Assembly (NCBI RefSeq): GCF_041146795.1 | Contig: NC_135170.1 | Coordinates: 30,057,533 to 30,121,532 of the forward strand | Length of the DNA: 64,000 nt | Origin: Maylandia zebra | Lineage: Eukaryota > Chordata > Actinopteri > Cichliformes > Cichlidae | Direction of reading: 5' to 3' | In this document: one piece after another, positions 52,906 to 64,000 of the stretch | Position numbering within the stretch: position 1 is the first letter of the stretch | Layout of the letters: each line of letters starts with the position of its first letter | Position numbers and translations under genes: made by a program | Notes under the pieces: generated by a model | What the model was told of the DNA's origin: nothing | The model's input: only the letters and a program-made list of their open reading frames with translations | Databases searched by the model: none

Positions 52906-53847
52906 CCATAGGAATTAAGAGGGTAAGTAACAGCCAGGTACTGCTAATCAAATGCACTTAATTAATTAATCATCAGCACCTCTGTGGAAGCAGATATTTT
53001 GATAGTTTGCTGGTCTGGAGCATTCAGCTGGGTGTTAACACAATGCCACAATTTCTCCAGGAATGGATGTCTCAACAAATTTGCCCCATGTCAGAAAAAT
53101 ACCCAAGAGCTACATCTCAAACTTGACAGGCTTCTGTTAGCAATGCTAAATGCTAAAGTGCATCATAGAATAATTAGAATTAGAATAAAGAAGGGTATGA
53201 ATTGAAAGTTCGCCAACAGAAAGCCTCTTCTCTCTAAAAAGAACACAGTATCATAGCTTCACAAAGATGAATCTGAACAAGCTACAAGAGTTGTGGAATA
53301 ATGACCTTTGGATAGATGGGACCAATGTGGGAATGTTTACCCATAATGCACACCACCAGTTTAGCACAAAAACATCATAGCAACTGTGAAGCACAGTGGT
53401 GGAGGAGGGGGAAACTGTGCTTATTTTGTTTTTGCAGCAACACGACCTGGGCACCAACCATGTAGTCAACCATGACCGCCTCTGTATACGAAAATATTCT
53501 GGACACAAATGTGAGGCCATCTGTCTGACAGCTACACGTTGGACCAAACAAGGTCATGCAACAGGATAATAATCCCAAGTGCAGTAGCAAATGCCTGAAA
53601 AGGAACAGAATCGACTTGTTGAATCAACCTAAGGCCTTTAAAAAGCTGTGCAAAAACAAATCCCTGCAAACCCCAATGAGCAGAAGCAATGCTGTAAAGA
53701 AGAGTGGGCCAAAATTTCTCTATAATGATGCAAGAGACTAACAAAGTCGTGCTGAAAACAACTACTCTGCATTATTCTTGCTAAAGGTAGTTATACAAGC
53801 TATTGATTCATCAGGTTGTACTAAGCTTTTTCATATGACTGTCTTAT
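52906..53847 (+). pseudogene. Decayed Tc1 transposon
   Basis: Near-full-length but broken Tc1 copy. The 5' region has AACAGCCAGGTACTGCTAAT. Transposase traces on plus include DGTNVGMFTHNAHH and, in a frame starting at 53556, MQQDNNPKCSSKCLKRNRI, the counterpart of the MQQDNDPKH block with the second catalytic Asp. It continues to AIDSSGCTKLF near the end. Multiple stops and frameshifts separate these pieces, so the transposase is not functional. Confidence 0.8.
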
Positions 53848-56400
53848 TTAAAAAAAAAAAAAAAGCCAACACCACCCTGAATGTAGAAACGATCCCATAC
53901 TTCTGCTGGGTGTAAACCTGCAAAACAATGAGCCACAAGAATGTTGACAGATTCTGAGAATAAAAAAAACAGTTTCACTTTGTATTCACAGAAACGTAAT
54001 CTCCAAAATACTCGTGTCAAATTGCAGCACATTTCAAAACACCTGCATTTTCTGAAGTGCAGTTATGAAGTGCAGCTGGCTCACTCCAGGATGTGGTTTT
54101 TGTCATCGTCGAGCTGATGCTCTGCACAGGACAAACTGTCACAGACCTGAGACACGGTTTCCATCTGTAAATCGAAATGTGAGACTTACATCAGAGCGTT
54201 GCTCAACAGGGTCAAAATGACTGTAATAACAAACTGCTAAAAACTGACAGAACGGGACAGAACAAATATGTAACACATGTTTGCATGTATAACTAAAACT
54301 AAGGGTAAACTTCCATTATTATAGTTAAAGCAGGATAATTTTAAAGAAAAACACAAAAAGTTATCTGCAGTATCACTGCTTCAGATTTTGAAGTGTACAC
54401 ATGTGGAATGACATCTTTCAAAGTGTTTCTGATGACTGTTATCTGATCATCTGTATTAACAATAAGGACCATATCACGGTTATAAAGCAGAGTTAATTTC
54501 AAGTATATACTGTCTGACATGCAAGTTAATTTAAAAAAATCACATCGTAGATCCTTTAATGTAGCAAACAGAAATACTGGAGAGTGATAAGGTAACATTA
54601 AATGCTTAATTATAGTGGAAAAGAAATGTGCAGCGGTAATAATCACAATAATAATAAAAATGATGATGATGATGATGATGAAGATAACAGATACCATAAC
54701 TGTATTCCTGATGAGAAAGTGTGCTTATGTGATTACTTTTACCTCAATAAACTAAAGAAAATGCCTTTCACCTTCAATATACATTTATTTCCAGAATGAA
54801 ACCTGGCAATTAATTTCACTTAAAACACTTCAAGCTATAAATAAATTATAGGGAAATAAATACAGGTACAATACTTTGACTGAGGTGAATATAAGTATGC
54901 CTCATTACTGAATCTCTTATGGGTTTGAAATTAAGACAAATCTGTCAGATCAGAGGCCCTAATATGCAAAGAGGTCATCAGTGTTGTGATTGTGTAACTG
55001 GAGAGTTGAAAGTAGAACTGATATAAAATTGCTTGAACGGTTCAGTGGAAATCCCGGGGAATTCTTTGTTTGAAGCCAGTTTTGCTTTCTGTTGGTTTTT
55101 ACAGGCCGATAAGTTCTATGGTTTCTCAGAAAGGAAGGTACATAGTTTTACTTCTCTTTCCATATATAGACCGGACATACGCGTGTCACCGACTGCGTCA
55201 TTATCCCACTCGTGCCGTCGGTGTGGCAGGACTTGTAGGTTGCCTTCAGGGACTATAGGTGAGCTCAGATTTTCGATATTTAAGGAGGTAAATAAATTGC
55301 ATTTAATGTACGCTAATATCTCGTGATGACGAACGATGATTTATCTAGGATTTTTCGGTACTTATTCGGCTTTTACAAACATATTCTTCCTCAGTTTGGA
55401 GCACAAGTAGTTTTCTATAGACCTGATAAAGAGGTCACTACACAATGAACGGGGCAAAGAAAGCGATTTGGGAGACATTTAAAATATATTTAGAATATTT
55501 GGCCCAAATAAAAACAAAGCAAAACAATAAAATCTTAAATGCCTTAAATTACTTTATTACCCCAAAGTAAATAATCACATATACAAAGAATCAGAATCAG
55601 AAATATTATTAATCCCAAAGGAAATTATGGGCAAGGGCGGCTGCTATTTCTATATTTTTTCCACTTTGTTAAAATGAGGGTAGAATAAATAAAATTCTAT
55701 ATAGTAGAATATAGAAATGCCAGGGTATATTGTATTACAGCTAGGACAATATTTCTGTCCAGGGTGACAGGGTGCCCCATTTATTTGGTACAGCCCAGTA
55801 TTTCACTAATATTCTCAATTATGGAGTCAGCGTCTCACAATTTAATTGGCTCTATATAATAGTGAACACCTCTCTCACACTCGTGCAACAAAAAGATATG
55901 TGCTGATCTGTGACAGCATCCCTACTAAAAACACAAGCAAGTAAATGTGTGAAAGTACAAAGACGACCACACATGACTCCAAAACAATCTCAGTCTTCCA
56001 GTGATGCTTTTAAGATGTTGGGAAAATCTCATCTGAGCAAAATCTTTAACTTACAATTATTTAAACAAAAAAAAAGGAAAGAAAAAACAGCCTACCCACT
56101 TGCATCTGTAACATAATCCACACCGTCCCACACAAACCCCAACTTACTTTGTGGATAATCTAGCCCTTGGCGAATCCCTCACCGGCCCACGTTTTGTATT
56201 CCCCACAGCACTGAACGCACCATCATTACTATCTACGCTGCTCGTGACTCACTCGGCAAAAGGTGCAGACTTTCTGAGGAGGAAGCGCCGCCCACAAATG
56301 GTATGCCGAGGCAGAAACTGATAATAGATCCCGCAGCAGAGTCAGTCTGACAGTCAGCTTCTAATCGATACTGAAGTCTGCTTCCTCTGGATTTCTTTTG
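53848..56400. other. Intergenic DNA between cacnb1 and arl5c
   Basis: Contains a short poly(A) run (53850-53864), a (GAT)n tract (54661-54681) and a LINE/SINE tail (AGAATCAGAATCAGAAATAT at 55588-55607). Nothing exon-like could be supported. GC-richer sequence with GCCGCCC near 56285 precedes arl5c and is its likely promoter. Confidence 0.6.
54661..54681. repeat. (GAT)n microsatellite
   Basis: Seven tandem TGA/GAT units inside a longer purine-rich segment. Confidence 0.9.
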
Positions 56401-56436
56401 TATTCATCGCTCATCTAGCACTCACACCTGTTGAAC

Positions 56437-58423
56437 ATGGGCTATCTGCTGTCTAAGATGATGGCTGTGTTCGGGGACAAAGGTACATGTGCTTTAATTC
56501 TTGTGTTCGTCTTGTTATGCCTGCATTGTTGCTGTTTAGATGAATTATAAAAGCCCGTCGGTGTGTTAAGCTCCTGTATCGGGTAATATGTGATAATTGT
56601 GGTTTGATCACCTTACTAAAAACTGATTTCCTGACACAGTAAAGTTTCAGTCCTTTCTTATATACGACACTTAAACCAAGTGTTGGACGTGTTTTACTGC
56701 AAGAACAGTCTTTTGATAAGAGATGTGAATCTGTTCAGCACATCACCCTCATGTACCTGCCTTTTATCTTATCTGTGTGTACATTTATCCCTTGAGGCTG
56801 AATTTGCAGTGAGCATGCAACTTTAACATGTTTAACTTTCCTACAGAGCACAAAGTCATCATTGTGGGTTTGGATAATGCTGGGAAGACGACCATCCTCT
56901 ATCAATTGTGAGTGATCTGACTGCTTTCTGAGTCTTTCAGCAGTTTTTTAAAATCTGTTCTCACAGTTTAATCTAATTCTAAATGCATCTTTTCCCTTTT
57001 TCAAATACATCTAGTCTGACAAAAGAAGCCGTCCACACATCACCAACTATTGGCAGCAACGTCGAACAGATCACCGTTCGGAAGACTCACTTTTTGGTTT
57101 GGGATATCGGAGGACAGGAGAGCCTGCGAGCTAGTTGGTACTCCTACTATGGCAACACAGAGGTATGGCTCACCTACACTCTTCAGATCCTTTCTATCTC
57201 TAAAAAACTTTTAAAACACAGTAAATCTTTCATTGAAGTGCATTGGAAGTGATATTAGCAGTTCCCAAAAATAAATCCAGAGAAAGTAAAAGCTTTTGAA
57301 GTGCTGGCTGCTAATGCACCTGCATCTGTTTTATGACTTTTCCTGTGATCCATTGTTTACAGGTACTGTATCTTTAATAGAGCATTGTAGACATGCTGTG
57401 CTCCCTCTTATGAATCAAGCGTCCCATAGATTGGGTCCTGATAAGAACGACCTTATAACAGGTTTAATAACTATTATTTCCCTTTCAGATCGTCATTCTG
57501 GTTGTGGACAGCACTGACCGGGAACGACTGACTGTAACCAAAGAAGAACTTCACCGAATGCTCGCACATGAGGTAGGATCTTTAAAACATAGCGTAGAGA
57601 CTGACTTTATTAAAACATTTAGGGAAGTTACTTGGTCATAACTATATTAAAAGTGCCTTTTAACATATTTGAATACTGCTTACGGATGATAAACAGGTAG
57701 AGGAGGGTTGATCATACTTTGCTTTATTGTTTAAATATGAAGTGTTTTGCCTGTTTTCTTTGAGAGCTGCTTTGACGTACAATCACATTGTTGTTTTGTG
57801 AAGCTGCCCTCTTTTGGCATTTGTGTTTTGGTGTTTGACGTTCCCTCCCGCTTTCAGACAGACACTGATTGCTTAATAGATGTGAAAGCAGATTACTCAC
57901 CCATGACATACTGTGATGAGGAACTTTCTTCTTATAGTCAGCATGTCTGTGCGTTTCTATGTTCCGCTGAGGTTGCTGTTTGTTTTGAACAACATCACAT
58001 GTTTCCAGTGGAACCTGAGTGCAGACACGGTATCGGTAACCCATTTTTTAATTCTTTTTAGGACCTACAGAATGCAGCCGTTCTTATCCTGGCCAACAAA
58101 CAGGACATGAAGGGTTCCCTGACAGCGGCAGAGATCTCCCAGTTCCTCACGCTCGACTCCATCACAACACACTCCTGGCATGTTCAAGCTTGCTGCGCCC
58201 TGACAGGAGAGGGGTGAGTCTAACGCACCTCCAGCTCTCAGTATCACCGACTATTACTCACCCTTCACAAATATGTGACGTAGCTAACAGAAACATGCCT
58301 CTGCATACCACTGCTTCTGTTGAAATAATAGCCTTTGAAACACTTATCAAAATGCTTCTGATCTCTCCCTGCAGTCTACCTGCCAGTCTGGACTGGATGA
58401 AGTCGCGGGTTGTGGCAAACTAG
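56437..58423 (+). CDS. arl5c: ADP-ribosylation factor-like protein 5C
   Basis: ARF-family small GTPase; ARL5 proteins act at the trans-Golgi, where ARL5B recruits the GARP tether. Exons 56437-56482, 56847-56907, 57015-57162, 57489-57572, 58062-58213, 58375-58423 total 540 nt (179 aa), the family length. All junctions are GT-AG and in phase. Gly2 fits N-myristoylation. Motifs: P-loop GLDNAGKT (23-30), switch-I Thr47 in [16 protein letters not shown] (65-71), NKQD (125-128) and CCALTGEG (157-164). The ending WMKSRVVAN and the FLT segment after YQ favour ARL5C over ARL5A/B, as does the position next to CACNB1. The start has A at -3 and G at +4. As I recall the human ARL5C sequence, its P-loop and WDIGGQE motifs are altered; the fish protein keeps canonical residues and is probably a working GTPase. 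Confidence 0.93.
57573..58061 (+). other. arl5c intron 4
   Basis: Phase-0 intron of 489 bp ending TTCTTTTTAG. No additional exon or repeat seen. Confidence 0.7.
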
Positions 58424-59385
58424 AAGAAAACAATGGATTAAAAGTCCTGAAACTGAACCAGCCTCTCGGGCGCTGCAAAGGCCGCAGTATCAGGATTATT
58501 TACAGTGTTTTGAGCCTGTGACCACAACATCTGTGACAGAAACTGCCTCACCACGTCTACAGTATGACTTACTGACAATGTGACATCCTGAAGAAACCTG
58601 CGTTGTGTGTACCTCAGCCTCGGAAACATGACAACAGACAAGCTTCAAAAACTGTTTGATTGTTTGATTATATTTTAGTAATCTGGAGGTTGTGCACTGA
58701 GGGAGAGAAAGTGTTAGTAATGTATTGACATAAGTGGCCTGTGTGTAAATGAGAACAATGTTTGGGCAAATTATCCTACCTCACCAGAAGTATCACGTTC
58801 CACTTTAACTGTCAAGAGTGACTAAAATGTTATTATTTTATTATTAGAAAGGAAAACAATAAGGCAGGTTGACAAAGGACAATGATTTATAACACTAAGT
58901 CATATATTTTCCTATTAGTATCTTAATTTTCTAGAACTGATCCAGTGATTCCACAGACGCTTTAAAACAAGACAATCCTAATTTCATTTTGACTTAGTTC
59001 TCATAAATGAAGATTTTTGTTCTTAGTTCACAAACTACTGATTCATCACAGTTTACCAGCAAACAGTAAGACTATAAAGAAAACAAACAAAAGAACATTA
59101 TGCAGCTGCTGTGGTTTTCCTTCTCAGGATTTCTGCAATGTTGCAAAAGCCTACAAGCCTGCATCTGATGTTAAAATTTAATTTAACGCCAGCAAATGAT
59201 TTTAGCTTCATTAAACCTGAATATTTATATTAATTTATTCTTTTTTTAATGCTCTTGGACTGTGTACTGTATATGACAGCGATTTCTTGAATGGGAGAAG
59301 GCGCTAGCTGCTATGAGTCATAATTTTGCAATGTACATACTGTATAGTTTGATTTTTTTTAAATAAATGTTATTATTGCTATGTG
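58424..59385 (+). other. arl5c 3'UTR
   Basis: Follows TAG at 58421-58423. AATAAA at 59362-59367 with a GT-rich element (TGTGTGTGTTGTTATT) just downstream is a convincing polyadenylation site, giving a 3'UTR of about 960 nt. Confidence 0.75.
59362..59367 (+). promoter_or_regulatory. arl5c polyadenylation signal
   Basis: AATAAA followed within 20 nt by a GT-rich downstream element. Confidence 0.75.
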
Positions 59386-59709
59386 TGTGTTGTTATTTTA
59401 ATAAGCGATGGGCAGCATGCTATTGAGGTTGTTAACGCTAGTTTACCTTTGGCTTCCTTTGTCTTTACCATCCTTGTCTCTGTCCCTCCAGCCCTCTGTA
59501 TACCCTCCTTTACTACATTCACGAATCTTCTCTGTGGTCTTACTGTTTTCGTCCTGCTTGACAGCTTCGTATTGACACGCTTTGCTCTATATAACGTTTT
59601 TCTTGTTTATTAAACAATAGCGCCTAAACTACAACGTTACGATAGCACTAACACGACTTCAACAACAAACGTGGCGTTTTTCACTGGCAAAAGAGCAGAA
59701 TTAGATTTT

Positions 59710-59781
59710 AGGGGGCATCCGGATTTGAACCGGAGACCTCTTGATCTGCAGTCAAATGCTCTACCACTGAGCTATACCCCC
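59710..59781 (-). tRNA. tRNA-Cys (GCA)
   Basis: 72-nt cloverleaf on the minus strand with acceptor GGGGGTA/TGCCCCC, box A TAGCTCAGTGGTAGAGCA, anticodon GCA at plus positions 59747-59749, T arm TCCGG-TTCAAAT-CCGGA fully paired, and discriminator U. The first downstream TTTT is about 17 nt beyond the gene (plus 59689-59692). It is the canonical form; the copy at 18861-18932 differs at two bases. Confidence 0.95.
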
Positions 59782-60615
59782 GCACGCTACGACGAGCGGC
59801 CCGCTCCTGCTTTAGATACAATAATAATAATTCTATGTTCTTGTTTTGGACATTCTGTTTTTCATAATCACTCGAAAATCTAAATTCGAGTTGATTTTGA
59901 CGACAGCCGTGGTATTTAATCGCTAAATAATAGACGGTTTTCTGACCGCTAGAGGGAGAAATGAGTTTACATTTATGGCTGTCACTGTAACTGGACGGCG
60001 AGAATAAGAACACGCGTCACATTCGTGACAATAAGCACAAAGGGGGTAAGTTTGCATATTTATTTAGGCAAAAAGAAAAAGAAAATGAAAAAAAAAACAA
60101 CGAAACTTACACACTTTCATCATCACGTGGTTTAACATCACACGGAAAGTTATTAAACATACAACAACAATCCTTCTAGATGCAAACATCATCAGCTGTT
60201 TTAACAATGACTCAGCATAAATGAAGAAAAAATTGATGTGCAGAAGTGACTTTTTTGTGAAGTGAAAACTGTGGTCACCTCAGCACTGTGTGACTATCAC
60301 CACAGCTGAAGACTTTGTGATTTTTGAAGTACCCGTTGTGGCTGAGGAACAACCAGTTTAAGTCTTAAGTCACACATGTTTACCTACCACAGAGTTTGGG
60401 ATTTTTTTCTTTAGACATGAAGCCACAATTTTTCTGTCCTTTTTAAAATTTCAACTGTAAACGGTCATGCTGACAGGAGCAATCAAGTAAGGAATGTTTT
60501 TCAAGTCCACATTCGATTGCCAAATAACATTTTTCTTAGACTTTTATTCTGATATGCCACCTTCAAGTTACTGAAATACACACATGTGAAGGACAAATAT
60601 ATAGGATAAGGTTGA
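59782..60615. other. Intergenic DNA
   Basis: AT-rich sequence between the tRNA and LINE debris. No gene signal. Confidence 0.5.
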
Positions 60616-61042
60616 CTTTTTGTCCCCTTACTCTTTGATTTGTTGGACCTCAGCGAAGCCCTCGATACAGCTGATCATGGGACCTTGTGTTGTGGTAGCT
60701 GGTATTTAACATATACTAAACTGGTTCACTGTGATAGTGTCATACTATCACAAGTAGCTGAGTAAATTTTTGATCAATCTTTGATTTTTGAAGTTCACAT
60801 CAAGTCTCTGACCTGCTCTTTTTTAATTTTTCCATTTAAGAAACATGGCTAAACTCCTAAAAAGTTGTTCTCAAAAAATGGACTCGACTGTTCATCTCTT
60901 GCTTGGAATGTTGTGATGTCCTGTTTTTTGTGGTTGTGTCCTAATTTTGACTTTCCACAAGTTAGTTTTATTGATGCTGCTGTCAAGAACTTTGAGATTT
61001 TTTATCTTGAAAAGCATTATATAAATAAATGTTACTTTTAAA
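60616..61042 (+). mobile_element. Internally deleted L2-like LINE
   Basis: Around 60637-60690 the plus strand encodes LLDLSEALDTADHGT, the reverse transcriptase motif LDLSxAFDTVDH of L2/CR1-type LINEs, with Ala-Leu in place of Ala-Phe. It ends with AAAAGCATTATATAAATAAA at about 61011-61030, a LINE 3' end. Most of ORF2 in between is missing. Confidence 0.65.
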
Positions 61043-61589
61043 CTTAAATCAATAGGCTAAAATAAACACAGATATACTACTAAAAACATATCAGGCCAAA
61101 CTAAAAATTCCAAAAGGTCACAGGAAATACCTAGAAACATGAAAAGTACCATCAGGACAGAAAACAAGGACTCGAGAACAGGAACTGAAATAGATAGGCA
61201 ACTGAAAAGAGGAAATGGGAGCGCAGACAAAGGCAGCAATCAGAGGGTTTCCAATAACTGACGACAGCAAAATACCATTATGCCTTCGTGAACTTTCCCA
61301 GTCCATGTTAATAAAAGTAGAATATTTTATTTATCAAGAAACAATGTGTGATTTAAATGTTCTTTTATGTTTTGGAACAGTGCATACAGTATATATACCA
61401 AAAACTATACTAATAATTCAACACAGGTGATACTAATGAAAGCAAATGCAAAGCAAGGAGAACTGACAAAGAAAGCTGTAAGTGACCAGAACAAAAATCC
61501 ACACGCAAGTGACACAAGCAAATTTAACTGAAGCATTTTGCTACAGCTACTTGAATTACAGCACATAAATAAACCCTTTGATGAACGTT

Positions 61590-62005
61590 ATAGCCTAGGC
61601 TGGATCAGGTGACCCTGAGCTATCCAGTCATGCATCTTTATCCTCAGGCTGCTGTGAGACTCTCCGTGATGCACATACCTTTTCACTCCCAATACTTTTA
61701 TTTTGCACTGCTGCAGTCATCAACTTTTGTAGTTGTCCTGTTTGTTATTCCTGGTTTCTCTCTGCTCTTCGTTTCTCTCGTCTCTGTCAATTCACCCCTA
61801 ACCCGTGCCTGGTTCTGCCAGAGATTTCTTCCTGTTAAAAGGGAGTTCTTCCTTCTCATTGTTGCCAAGTGCTTGCTCATAGGAAATTCTGTAATTGTTA
61901 AGATTTTCCCTCTATTATTATTAATAATAATGCTATTTTTAGTATTATTATTAATGAAACCGTTGCTGTGATTTGGCACTACACAAATGAAATTGAATTG
62001 AATCT
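61590..62005 (+). mobile_element. LINE 3'UTR and tail (L2-like)
   Basis: TAGCCTAGGCTGGATCAGGT, GTTCTGCCAGAGATTTCTTC and TTCCTGTTAAAAGGGAGTTC are landmarks; it ends in CAAATGAAATTGAATTGAAT. This is the least degraded copy of the family also seen at 44206-44330 and 47463-47600. Confidence 0.65.
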
Positions 62006-63162
62006 TGCACACTTATTTTCTTTTTTCCAAGGTGATATGTCAAAATGTCTTTTATGAAACATACCCATTGACCTTGGAGGGTTCCTGTCTGAGGCTTCAC
62101 TTTAGCTTTAACTAAAAGTCAGAAAATAAAAACAATAGCAATATTTTTAAAATGCATATGGGTATGTCAGCATTGTTTAAAGAGAGCCTATGAACCCAAA
62201 TGATCCTAAGGGATGTTTAGCAGGCAGCAGTTCCTCTTTGCACGTAATTGCAGTAAGTTTCAAATAACAGGATACCCCTTGTGAATGCAGTAGGTTTTTA
62301 ACCATTGTGAATATTATGGACACCAACATTTTAATAGAGGAAAATTTGGAAGATGTATATTATCCGTTTATTTACTGTCCTCACATTGTCACTGTGTGAA
62401 AACTGCCACCTGCTGCTGTCATGCTGTATACTGTGTTTACAATCGGGATTATGAGACATGGTACTGATTATCTCTCCAGCTGTGAATCTAATAAACTCTC
62501 AGCTGTCATTTTCCCTGCCAAAGATTCCATGTTTGCTCGCATAGCAGATAGAGATAATTAAATAGAGAGGTGGTGGAGTGAACCGCATTACTTGCAAACT
62601 TTGCTTTTTGCCAGTTTGCATGTCATCTAAAGCAGGCCTTTTACAAAACCGCTGGAAATTAAATTCCTACAAAGAAAGTTTTGTGTGCCATGTAGGCTAC
62701 GAAAGGTTAATGACAATGTTTAGGTTTTAGGTCTGGCCTTGTTAGCATCATGATCGCCACGTCTAATCTAAGATGTCAGATTTCTGACCGTCCTCACAGC
62801 CCGTTTGGACAGAGGGAGGCGCCATTCTGCTGCTGCCATTGTTGGTCTTACTTTTATTATTTCTCTGAATGATGCTGTGATTCCAGAGAACTTCACTGAC
62901 GAATGAGCAGAGTTGCTGTGTGGTTAATATAAACAGAAAGGAGGCAAACTCAAGGTCCAGACCTTTTGTGGACCCCAGCGAGCTGATCTCTGTGTCTTTG
63001 CAATCACCATGGCAGCAGGGGAACAACGTTGAGGAGGAGAGAAGGGGTGTAGTTACAAACAGGGTGGTGTGCGCCGGCAGTGAGACCGAGAGTGGAGAAA
63101 GAGGAGAAAAGAGGAGCAGAGACGAGGCTGTCATTTTTGCTTTTGTCTTTTTCAGGTCAAAC
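62006..63162 (+). other. Intergenic / plxdc1 upstream region and leader
   Basis: No gene before the plxdc1 ATG. The 300 bp before 63163 are purine-rich on plus and probably leader sequence. TTTTGTCTTTTTCAG ending at 63155 resembles a splice acceptor, so the signal-peptide exon could have an upstream non-coding exon. Confidence 0.5.
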
Positions 63163-63241
63163 ATGTGTCTGAGGTTGGTGATGCTATTTCTCTGTCTCTC
63201 CCAAACACAGCTTGCTGAAGTTTGGGTTCAGCAGCAGACAG
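63163..63241 (+). CDS. plxdc1: Probable plexin domain containing 1, signal-peptide exon
   Basis: ATG at 63163 (A at -3) starts 26 codons forming a textbook signal peptide: MCLRLVMLFLCLS with a hydrophobic core, then a small-residue cleavage region (TQLA|EVW), before a donor G|GTGAGC in phase 1 at 63242. PLXDC1 is a type I membrane protein with a cleaved signal peptide encoded by its first exon. Identity rests on synteny: PLXDC1 follows ARL5C in the same orientation in human. The rest of the gene is beyond the window; no second exon is visible to 64000. The same frame is open upstream, but the hydrophobic signal argues for this ATG. Confidence 0.55.
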
Positions 63242-64000
63242 GTGAGCTCGGTGTCTTTTTCATGCATCATCATTAATGCTTTTGTTTATTTTGCCTGATT
63301 TTGTCGCAAAGATGCTTAAGCCTGCAGGTGATTTTTCTCTGGCAGCTTCTCCATATATATGTTTTTAATCATTTGCTGTATGCTTTGAAGCCAGTGCACT
63401 GGTATTTATGATTAGCAATAACAGTTGTTTTCTCATTTACTCAAAAGCTAAGCAAACATTTGCAATTTTTATTTACAGAATGTGTGTTTTTAACATTTTC
63501 ATCCTGATGTTGCACATGCGACTGCGTGTTAATTTAATTTGCTCTAAGCCACAGAACTTCAGTAGGAATCTTTATGGAGCAGCAAATGGGTATACCATGC
63601 CCTTTTCATTTTACACACAACAAGTGAATGAACTAGTTTACAATAAAGGGCACAATAAAAATACCCTCTTCCACAAGCATGCGACAGAGTCTAAACAGCA
63701 ACCCACAAACAGCCCGTCTCAGGTTAAAATTAGATTTAGACTTGTTTTTCTTCTTGCATCCCTGCAAGTTTGGCACAACTTTTTACGAGCCTGCTGCATG
63801 GACGACGTGAGTCTATCGCTTGCATTTCCATCGCGAGATATACAAATATGTCGAGTAGTGGTTGGGAAACATGTTAGCTGATTTGGGAGTCTGAATCTCT
63901 GGAAACTCCCTTCTTGCATCCCAGCTCATCCTTTCAGCGATTCCTGAGCTAAAACAGCTGTCTGAGAAAGAGATATGATATAAACTGAAAATTGGTCATA
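63242..64000 (+). other. Probable plxdc1 intron 1 (start)
   Basis: AT-rich sequence after the donor at 63242. The 157-codon frame at 63408-63881 has no recognisable domain and is treated as chance. Confidence 0.5.

Noticed and set aside
62763-63164. 133-codon minus-strand ORF
   Set aside because: Antisense to the plxdc1 leader; composition reflects the purine-rich strand opposite.
63408-63881. 157-codon ORF after the plxdc1 exon
   Set aside because: No plexin-domain residues, no acceptor in the right place, and a composition like the surrounding intron.

Overview
The window is vertebrate nuclear DNA, almost certainly from a teleost fish: long GT-AG introns, AT-rich intergenic DNA, two tRNA genes with internal pol III promoters, and a dense scatter of fish-type transposon remnants (Tc1/mariner, hAT, Rex/L2-like LINE ends, a tRNA-derived SINE). 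A percomorph, possibly a cichlid, fits the repeat types; the species cannot be fixed from sequence alone.

Four protein genes are supported. (1) rpl19 on the minus strand (1563-4346), six coding exons, 196 codons, cytosolic ribosomal protein eL19. (2) cacnb1 on the plus strand (13069-51111), the voltage-gated calcium channel beta-1 subunit, with all constitutive exons readable, two mutually exclusive exon-7 forms and two alternative C-termini (the muscle-type beta-1a end at 49311 and the long beta-1b-type end at 51111). (3) arl5c on the plus strand (56437-58423), six exons, 179 codons, an ARF-like small GTPase with intact nucleotide-binding motifs. (4) The probable signal-peptide exon of plxdc1 (63163-63241), whose remainder lies beyond the window. 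Order and orientation match the human 17q12 block RPL19 / CACNB1 / ARL5C / PLXDC1, read in reverse. Two tRNA-Cys(GCA) genes lie on the minus strand, one inside cacnb1 intron 1 and one between arl5c and plxdc1.

Layout: 1-1500, intergenic DNA with a hAT-type MITE; 1500-4400, rpl19; 4400-13000, a repeat-laden divergent intergenic region between rpl19 and cacnb1; 13000-52900, cacnb1 with large introns (intron 2 is 15 kb) full of transposon remnants; 52900-53850, a decayed Tc1 copy; 53850-56400, quiet intergenic DNA; 56400-59400, arl5c; 59400-63160, a tRNA and LINE debris; 63160-64000, the plxdc1 5' end.

I found no convincing undescribed biological system. The most original leads lie in cacnb1 splicing: a possible 9-nt frame-preserving microexon at 45549-45557, and a possible alternative first coding exon at 25792-25827 that would splice in frame to the exon at 34578. 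Both are predictions from splice signals and reading frame only.
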